NCBI RefSeq assembly: GCF_021390475.1
Contig: NZ_JAJUWS010000008.1
Coordinates: forward strand, 62,001-126,000
From: Streptomyces sp. ST2-7A
Lineage (GTDB): Bacteria; Actinomycetota; Actinomycetes; Streptomycetales; Streptomycetaceae
Reading direction: 5' to 3'
Length of the DNA: 64,000 nucleotides
Shown: positions 58,767 through 64,000 of the stretch, one piece after another
Position numbering within the stretch: position 1 is the first letter of the stretch
Layout: the number at the start of each line of letters is the position of its first letter
Notes under the pieces: generated by a model
What the model was told of the DNA's origin: nothing
The model's database searches: none
The model's input: the letters and a program-made list of their open reading frames with translations, nothing else
Made by a program: the position numbers and the translations under genes

Positions 58767-60443
58767 ATGCCCAAGACCTCCTCCGCGCCCAGCCGGAGAT
58801 CGTTCCTCGCCTCCACCGCCGTCGCCGCAGCGGCCACGGCGGGCGGCGTCCCCCTGCTGACCGCCTGTGGATCGGGCGGCAACGGCGGGGGAGGCGGGGG
58901 CGGCGAGGGCCGTGTCAGTGAGGACCAGGCGGCCGACATCCTCCCCACCTACCGGGCGTCGGAAGTGGCGGTGGACCCGGACGTTCCGTCCGTCGACGGC
59001 TCCGTCCCCGGCTACCACCGCTACATCGAGGTCGACGACCTGGGCGTCACCGTCTCCGAGGCCAAGGGCAGCGGCGGCGAGCTGACCGCGATGACCCCGC
59101 TGTGGGGCACGCCGCCGCGCGCCGGCAACGAGTACTGGACGACCATGGACGAGCGGGTCGGCCTGACCGTCAAGTGGCAGACCCAGGACGGCAACACCTA
59201 CGGTGAGAAGCTGGGGACGGTGCTCGCCGGCAGCGACATCCCCGACCTGGTCTGCGTCCCCGGCTGGGAACTGCGCGGCCAGATACCCCGGGCCATCGAG
59301 CAGCGCTTCGCCGACCTGGGCCCGTACCTGTCCGGTGACGCCGTCCTGGACTACCCCAACCTCGCGGCCATCCCCACTCCCGCCTGGCAGGCGTCCATCT
59401 TCGGTGGCGCCCTGCGCGGCCTGCCCATGCCGCAGCCGGTGATCGGCGGCGTGGTGCCCTTCTACCGCGAGGACGTCTTCGAGGCCAACGGCTGGACCCC
59501 GCCCGGCTCCCTCGACGAGTTCCTCGACTTCGCCAAGGAGATCACCTCCGCCCGGAACCGGGTGTGGGCCTGCGACGACTTCAAGTGGGCCGCCTTCGTC
59601 TACTTCGGCGTGCTCCCCGAGCGCCCCCAGTACTGGCGCCGCGAGGGCGACACCCTCGTGCACCGCTACGAGGAGGACGCCTACCTCGAGGCCCTGGAGT
59701 GGAGCCGCAAGCTCTTCGACGCCGGCGTCGTCCACCCCGACTCCGTGGCCAACCAGGGTGACTCCAACAGCCGCTTCGCCGCCGGCGAGTCCCTGATGCT
59801 CGCCCAGGGCGAGGGCATCTGGCACGGCCTGGTCAGCGAGCAGGTCACCGGCGGCAACCCGGACTTCCGGATGAACGCCATGGACTTCTTCTCCCACGAC
59901 GGTGGCGACCCCGTCATCTGGGCGGGCAACGGCGCCGGCATCTGGACCTTCGTCAACCGCAACCTCTCCGAGGACCGGATCCGCGACGCCCTGGAACTGG
60001 CCAACCTCTGTGCCGCGCCCTACGGCACCTACGAGAACCGCCTGCGCAACTACGGCATCGAGCGGACCCACTACACCGTCGAGGACGGGGTGCCGGTCCG
60101 CACCGAGCAGGGCACCGTCGAGGTCCAGCCCGAGACCTACGTCTTCATCGCCTCCCCCGAGGCCGCCGTCGCCCACCCCGACCAGCCGGGGGTCGTGGAA
60201 CAGAAGTGCGGCTGGCACCAGCGACAGATGCCCCACGTGCGCGAGCCGCTGTTCTACGGCCGGCAGATCCAGGAGCCCGACCGGTTCGCCAACCTCAACG
60301 ACGCCTTCGAGGACCTGGAGGACGACGTGACGCGCGGTCGCGCCTCCATCAGCGACATGCAGAACGCCGTCGCCGAATGGCGCCGCAATGGCGGTGACGA
60401 ACTGCGCGAGTGGTACCTGGAACTGCTGGAGGAGGAAGCCTGA
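58767..60443 (+). CDS. sugar ABC transporter substrate-binding lipoprotein (LplA-like)
   Basis: A 558-residue extracellular binding protein. The Tat-type signal SRRSFLASTAVAAAATAGGVPLLTACGSG combines a twin Arg with a lipobox Cys, so it is exported folded and lipid-anchored. The rest is the long LplA-like binding fold (DLVCVPGWELRGQIPRAIEQ; YEENRLRNYGIERTHYTVEDG-like region at about residues 420-440), longer than ordinary sugar binding proteins. It is the first gene of the operon with two permeases and GH42; a hairpin after it would keep it in excess of the permeases. Oligosaccharide ligand inferred from the neighbours. Confidence 0.9.
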   Translation: MPKTSSAPSRRSFLASTAVAAAATAGGVPLLTACGSGGNGGGGGGGEGRVSEDQAADILPTYRASEVAVDPDVPSVDGSVPGYHRYIEVDDLGVTVSEAKGSGGELTAMTPLWGTPPRAGNEYWTTMDERVGLTVKWQTQDGNTYGEKLGTVLAGSDIPDLVCVPGWELRGQIPRAIEQRFADLGPYLSGDAVLDYPNLAAIPTPAWQASIFGGALRGLPMPQPVIGGVVPFYREDVFEANGWTPPGSLDEFLDFAKEITSARNRVWACDDFKWAAFVYFGVLPERPQYWRREGDTLVHRYEEDAYLEALEWSRKLFDAGVVHPDSVANQGDSNSRFAAGESLMLAQGEGIWHGLVSEQVTGGNPDFRMNAMDFFSHDGGDPVIWAGNGAGIWTFVNRNLSEDRIRDALELANLCAAPYGTYENRLRNYGIERTHYTVEDGVPVRTEQGTVEVQPETYVFIASPEAAVAHPDQPGVVEQKCGWHQRQMPHVREPLFYGRQIQEPDRFANLNDAFEDLEDDVTRGRASISDMQNAVAEWRRNGGDELREWYLELLEEEA

Positions 60444-60491
60444 CCGAGCCCGGCCCGTCGGCCGGCGCCGCCGGACGTCCCCCGGCGCGCC

Positions 60492-60536
60492 CCGCCGGAC
60501 GCCGCCCCGGAACTTCCCCGGGGCGGCGTCCGGCGG
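60492..60536 (+). terminator. attenuating hairpin between binding protein and permease genes
   Basis: Perfect 19-bp arms at 60492-60510 and 60518-60536 with loop AACTTCC. Its place inside the operon suits partial termination or mRNA stabilisation, giving more binding protein than permease. Confidence 0.7.
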
Positions 60537-60606
60537 AGACCGGCGCGTCACCGCCCGGTGGGCGGGAGCACCACCGAACACGACACGCAGGAGAAGAGGT
60601 CCGCCC

Positions 60607-61704
60607 GTGTCCCAGAGCACGGTTCCGCGCCCCGCGGCGGCGTCCGGGGACGGCCCCCCGACGCCCGGCGCCGGCGAGCCCGCCGACGGCCGACCGTCCG
60701 GCCCCCGTTCCCGGGGGCGGGGCGGCCGGGGTCGTCGACGAGGGAAGCCCGCCGTCCACGTTCCCGACGGCGGGGTGAGGTGGCGCGACCGATTCCGTCG
60801 TGACCGCGCGCTGATCCTCATGACGACGCCGGCGGTCCTGCTGCTGTTCGTCTTCGCCTACATCCCCATCGCCGGCAACGTCATCGCGTTCCAGTTCTTC
60901 AGTCCCTACGCCGGTGACGGGTTCTTCGACAGCCTCGCCAACAGCACCTGGGTGGGGCTGGAGCAGTTCCAGCGGATGATCAACGACAGCTACTTCTGGA
61001 ACGCGCTGGAGAACACCCTGGTCTTCTCCTTCCTCCAGTTGGTGCTGTTCTTCCCCATCCCCATCGCCCTGGCGATCCTGATCAACAGCTTCCTGCACAG
61101 CAAGGTGCGGGCGTGGGCGCAGGCGGTGCTCTACCTGCCGCACTTCTTCTCCTGGGTGCTGGTCGTCACCGTCTTCCAGCAGATCTTCGGCGGCGCCGGC
61201 CTCGTCGCCCAGACCGCCCGCAACCACGGTTTCGCCGACGGCTTCGACCTGATGACCGATCCGGGCTTCTTCAAGTTCCTGATCACCGCCCAGCTGATCT
61301 GGAAGGACGCGGGCTGGGGCATCATCGTCTTCCTCGCCGCCCTGGCCGCCGTCAACCACGAGTTGTACGAGTCGGCCGCGGTGGACGGCGCCGGGCGCTG
61401 GCGCCGCATGTGGCACGTCACGCTGCCCGCGCTGCGCCCGGTCATCGCCCTGCTGCTGGTACTGCAGATCGGCGGCATGCTGACCGTCGGCCTGGAGCAG
61501 TACATCATCCAGCGAACGGCGGTGGGCCCCGGCGCGTCGGAGGTGCTCGACACCTACGTCTGGTTCGCCGGTATCAGGAACGGCCAGTTCAGTTACGCGG
61601 CGGCGGTCGGCATCGTCAAGGGGATCTTCAGCCTGCTGTTGATCCTGGCCGCGAACAAGGTCGCCCACGCCATGGGCGAGGCGGGGGTGTACAAGAAGTC
61701 ATGA
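60607..61704 (+). CDS. sugar ABC transporter permease (LplB-like)
   Basis: A 365-residue permease. A Pro/Gly/Arg-rich cytoplasmic N-terminus of about 60 residues precedes six membrane spans starting LILMTTPAVLLLFVFAYIPIAGNVIAF. The EAA loop is HELYESAAVDGAGRWRRMWHVTLPAL. The resemblance to LplB/YtePQ-type permeases of oligosaccharide importers is strong. The GTG start at 60607 follows AGGAGAAGAGG. It overlaps the next permease by 4 nt (ATGA). No ATPase gene is present in the operon. Confidence 0.9.
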   Translation: MSQSTVPRPAAASGDGPPTPGAGEPADGRPSGPRSRGRGGRGRRRGKPAVHVPDGGVRWRDRFRRDRALILMTTPAVLLLFVFAYIPIAGNVIAFQFFSPYAGDGFFDSLANSTWVGLEQFQRMINDSYFWNALENTLVFSFLQLVLFFPIPIALAILINSFLHSKVRAWAQAVLYLPHFFSWVLVVTVFQQIFGGAGLVAQTARNHGFADGFDLMTDPGFFKFLITAQLIWKDAGWGIIVFLAALAAVNHELYESAAVDGAGRWRRMWHVTLPALRPVIALLLVLQIGGMLTVGLEQYIIQRTAVGPGASEVLDTYVWFAGIRNGQFSYAAAVGIVKGIFSLLLILAANKVAHAMGEAGVYKKS

Positions 61705-62624
61705 GCGTCCTCACCGACGACGTCACCGAGACCAACCGCAGGCGTCCCCCCTGGGAGGAGCGGCCCCACCCGGTCGGTCTGGCGGCCAAGGGCGTCATCC
61801 TGGTCATCGCCCTGCTGGCGATCCTCTTCCCGCTGTGGATCGTGATCATGACCTCGGTCTCCGACGTCGCCACGATCAACAAGACCGGCGGCCTGGTGGT
61901 CTGGCCGGAGGGCTTCAGCCTGGCCGCCTACCGCGAACTGCTCAGCGGCGGACAGGTGGCCCGGGCCACCTTCATCTCCATCTGCATCACCCTCGTCGGT
62001 ACCGTCTTCTCGATGGTGATCTCGGTGCTGGTGGCCTACGGACTGAGCCGGATGGGCTCGCTGGGCCACCGCTCCATCCTGATGACCCTGCTCGTCACGA
62101 TGTTCTTCGGCGGCGCGGGTCTGATCCCCAGCTACCTGCTGATCCAGACCCTGGGCCTGATGGACACCTACGGGGCGCTGATCCTGCCGATGGCGGTCAA
62201 CGTCTTCAACATCCTGGTGCTGAGGGCGTTCTTCATGAACGTCGGCCAGGAGCTGATGGACAGCGCCCGCATCGACGGCGCCGGGGAGTTCCGCATCCTG
62301 TGGCAGATCGTCCTGCCGCTCTCCCGGGCGGTCCTCGCGGTCATCTCGCTCTTCTACGCCGTGGGCTACTGGGGCAACTATTTCGCGGCCTTCATCTACA
62401 TCCAGAGCCAGGACCGGCTGCCGTTGCAGAACGTCATGGAGCAGATCGTCATCGCCGGCAACCGCCCGCAGGGCATGGGACAGGCGATCGGAACCGGGCA
62501 GATCCCGTCCATCTCCGTGCAGACCGCGGTGATGGTCATGGCGCTGCTGCCGGTGGCGATCCTCTCGCCGTTCGTGCAGAAACACTTCAAGAAGGGCATG
62601 CTCATCGGCGCGATCAAGGGCTGA
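61701..62624 (+). CDS. sugar ABC transporter permease (LplC-like)
   Basis: A 307-residue six-span permease, partner of the preceding one. It begins KGVILVIALLAILFPLWIVIMTSVSD and has the EAA loop QELMDSARIDGAGEFRILWQIVLPLS; the Met/Phe-rich middle (MTLLVTMFFGGAGLIPSYLLIQTLGLMDTYGALIL) is typical of LplC-type carbohydrate permeases. The ATG at 61701 overlaps the stop of the first permease. The GH42 gene starts 136 bp downstream. Confidence 0.92.
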   Translation: MSVLTDDVTETNRRRPPWEERPHPVGLAAKGVILVIALLAILFPLWIVIMTSVSDVATINKTGGLVVWPEGFSLAAYRELLSGGQVARATFISICITLVGTVFSMVISVLVAYGLSRMGSLGHRSILMTLLVTMFFGGAGLIPSYLLIQTLGLMDTYGALILPMAVNVFNILVLRAFFMNVGQELMDSARIDGAGEFRILWQIVLPLSRAVLAVISLFYAVGYWGNYFAAFIYIQSQDRLPLQNVMEQIVIAGNRPQGMGQAIGTGQIPSISVQTAVMVMALLPVAILSPFVQKHFKKGMLIGAIKG

Positions 62625-62760
62625 CCCCCACCGGGCCCCGGCGCGGCGCGTCCGCCCGGGGCCCCGGCACGTCCGGCGCCCGAGCCGTGTCCCGGCACGT
62701 CCGGTCCCCACCCGCATCACCCGCACCACCCCTCCGAGCACGGAACGAGGAATCCCGCCC

Positions 62761-64000
62761 ATGGCCTCCCTCTCCGACGCGACCCGCGGACGCCTGCTCC
62801 ACGGCGGCGACTACAACCCCGAACAGTGGCCCGAGGAGGTGTGGGCCGAGGACGTGCGCCTCATGCGCGAGGCCGGCGTCAACCTCGCCACCGTCGGCGT
62901 CTTCTCCTGGGCCCGCATCGAACCACGTCCCGGCGTCCGCGACTTCGACTGGCTCGACCGCGTCATGGACCTGCTCCACCACGCGGGCATCGGCGTCTGC
63001 CTGGCCACCGCCACCGCCTCCCCGCCCCCGTGGATGGGCGCCCGGTACCCCGAGACCCTGCCGCGCGACGAGAACGGCACGATCCAGTGGTACGGCTCGC
63101 GCCAGCAGTACTGCCCCTCCTCGCCGATCTACCGCGAGTACGCCGCACGCCTGGCGGGCGACATCGCCGACCGCTACGCCCACCATCCGGCGCTGCGCAT
63201 GTGGCACGTCAACAACGAGTACTGCACGCACTGCTGGTGCGACGTGACCGCCGAACACTTCCGCCGCTGGCTGCGCGAGCGCTACGGCGACCTCGACGCC
63301 CTCAACGCGGCCTGGGGAACCGCCTTCTGGAGCCAGCGCTACGACGACTGGTCGGAGGTGATCCCGCCGCGTCGTACCCCCTACCTGGTCAACCCGACCC
63401 AGAAGCTCGACTTCCACCGCTTCACCTCCGACGCCCTGCTGGAATGCCACGTCGCCGAACGCGAGGTACTCCTGGCCCGGCGTCCGGACGTGCCGGTGAC
63501 CACCAACTTCATGCCGCTCTTCCCCGGCCAGGACGGTTGGCGCTGGTCGGCGGAGGAGGACGTGGTCTCCGTCGACATCTACCCGGACCCGCGCGCCGAC
63601 CACCGCTCGGTCGGCGGCGCCCCCTTCGGCGCCCTCGTCCAGGACCTCACCCGCTCCCAGGCCAAGGGGCCGTGGATGCTCATGGAGCAGGCCGCCGCCG
63701 CCGTCAACTGGCGCGGCGTCAACCCGCCCAAGGCGGAGGGGGTGATGCGGCTGTGGTCGCTCCAGGCGGTCGCCCGGGGCGCCGACGCCATCTGCTTCTT
63801 CCAGTGGCGCCAATCCCGCCAGGGCAGCGAGAAGTTCCACTCCGCGATGCTTCCGCACGCGGGCGAGCGCTCCCGGGGCTTCCGCCGGGTCGCCGAGCTG
63901 GGCGCCGACCTGGCACGACTCTCCGACTCGGGGGAGGTGGTGGGCGCCCGCAACGTCGCCGACGTCGTGGTGCTGCACGACTGGGACTCCTGGTGGGCGG
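62761..64000 (+). CDS. glycoside hydrolase family 42 beta-galactosidase, 5' part
   Basis: At least 413 residues; the gene runs off the right edge (full members are about 650-700). GH42 barrel: LLHGGDYNPEQWPEEVWAEDVRLMREAGVN, acid/base Glu153 in MWHVNNEYCTHCWC, nucleophile Glu309 in GPWMLMEQA. Cys118, Cys155, Cys158 and Cys160 form the zinc cluster seen in many GH42 enzymes. No signal peptide: it would cleave imported beta-galactosides inside the cell, beside GH3 and the importer. The ATG is preceded by GAACGAGGAA. Confidence 0.92.
   Translation, partial: MASLSDATRGRLLHGGDYNPEQWPEEVWAEDVRLMREAGVNLATVGVFSWARIEPRPGVRDFDWLDRVMDLLHHAGIGVCLATATASPPPWMGARYPETLPRDENGTIQWYGSRQQYCPSSPIYREYAARLAGDIADRYAHHPALRMWHVNNEYCTHCWCDVTAEHFRRWLRERYGDLDALNAAWGTAFWSQRYDDWSEVIPPRRTPYLVNPTQKLDFHRFTSDALLECHVAEREVLLARRPDVPVTTNFMPLFPGQDGWRWSAEEDVVSVDIYPDPRADHRSVGGAPFGALVQDLTRSQAKGPWMLMEQAAAAVNWRGVNPPKAEGVMRLWSLQAVARGADAICFFQWRQSRQGSEKFHSAMLPHAGERSRGFRRVAELGADLARLSDSGEVVGARNVADVVVLHDWDSWWA

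Overview
The window is a piece of a very GC-rich actinomycete chromosome, almost certainly from a Streptomycetaceae-type organism. The evidence is the conserved core gene set (rpsP-khpA-rimM-trmD-rplS, four signal peptidases, whiG, rpsB-tsf-pyrH-frr-cdsA-rlmN), the sporulation sigma factor WhiG, frequent GTG starts, 4-nt ATGA/GTGA overlaps and strong GC hairpin terminators. No rRNA, tRNA or CRISPR array was seen.

Layout. 1-6994: 3' end of rpsP, KH protein, rimM, trmD, rplS, four consecutive type I signal peptidases and a DUF2469 protein, all on +. 7193-13398: an M23 peptidase (+), then TetR, whiG, dprA, comM/yifB-like and yraN on -. Compared with the usual actinobacterial order this block looks inverted. 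14302-18986: rpsB, tsf, pyrH, frr, cdsA on +. 19134-29813: a complete actinomycete integrative and conjugative element (AICE) bounded by an identical 54-bp direct repeat and inserted across the translation start of rlmN. It carries integrase, excisionase, a RepSA-like initiator, small zinc-knuckle and Spd-type spread proteins, a GGDEF protein, an FtsK/TraB-type translocase, a GntR regulator with palindromic operators, an acetyltransferase, and an AT-richer pair of unknown membrane-associated genes beside the right end. 29790-30896: rlmN, reconstituted with element-derived upstream DNA.

31038-35260: a TPP riboswitch followed by thiamine ABC transporter genes thiB-thiP-thiQ. 35449-39547: a secreted GH10-like hydrolase and a two-gene ABC system whose ATPase has degenerate motifs. 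40153-54771: 4-aminobutyraldehyde dehydrogenase, gabT, a PucR regulator and a second aldehyde dehydrogenase, consistent with putrescine/GABA catabolism. Interspersed are a tiny secreted two-cysteine peptide, a glycerophosphodiesterase, adenosine deaminase, a sugar-type ABC ATPase and a membrane TraD-like NTPase. 54887-55057: a cysteine-free, probably leaderless and Zur-controlled ribosomal protein L32. 55343-64000: a divergent sugar locus (GH3 enzyme; lipoprotein, two permeases and a GH42 beta-galactosidase running off the edge) with two LacI-type palindromes in the control region.

Most noteworthy: the rlmN-targeting AICE and its upstream homeologous arm, the GGDEF gene bracketed by two nearly identical hairpin repeats, the unknown membrane gene pair next to attR, and the apparent whiG-block inversion. 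Function calls come from reading translated sequence and motif memory; no database search was run.
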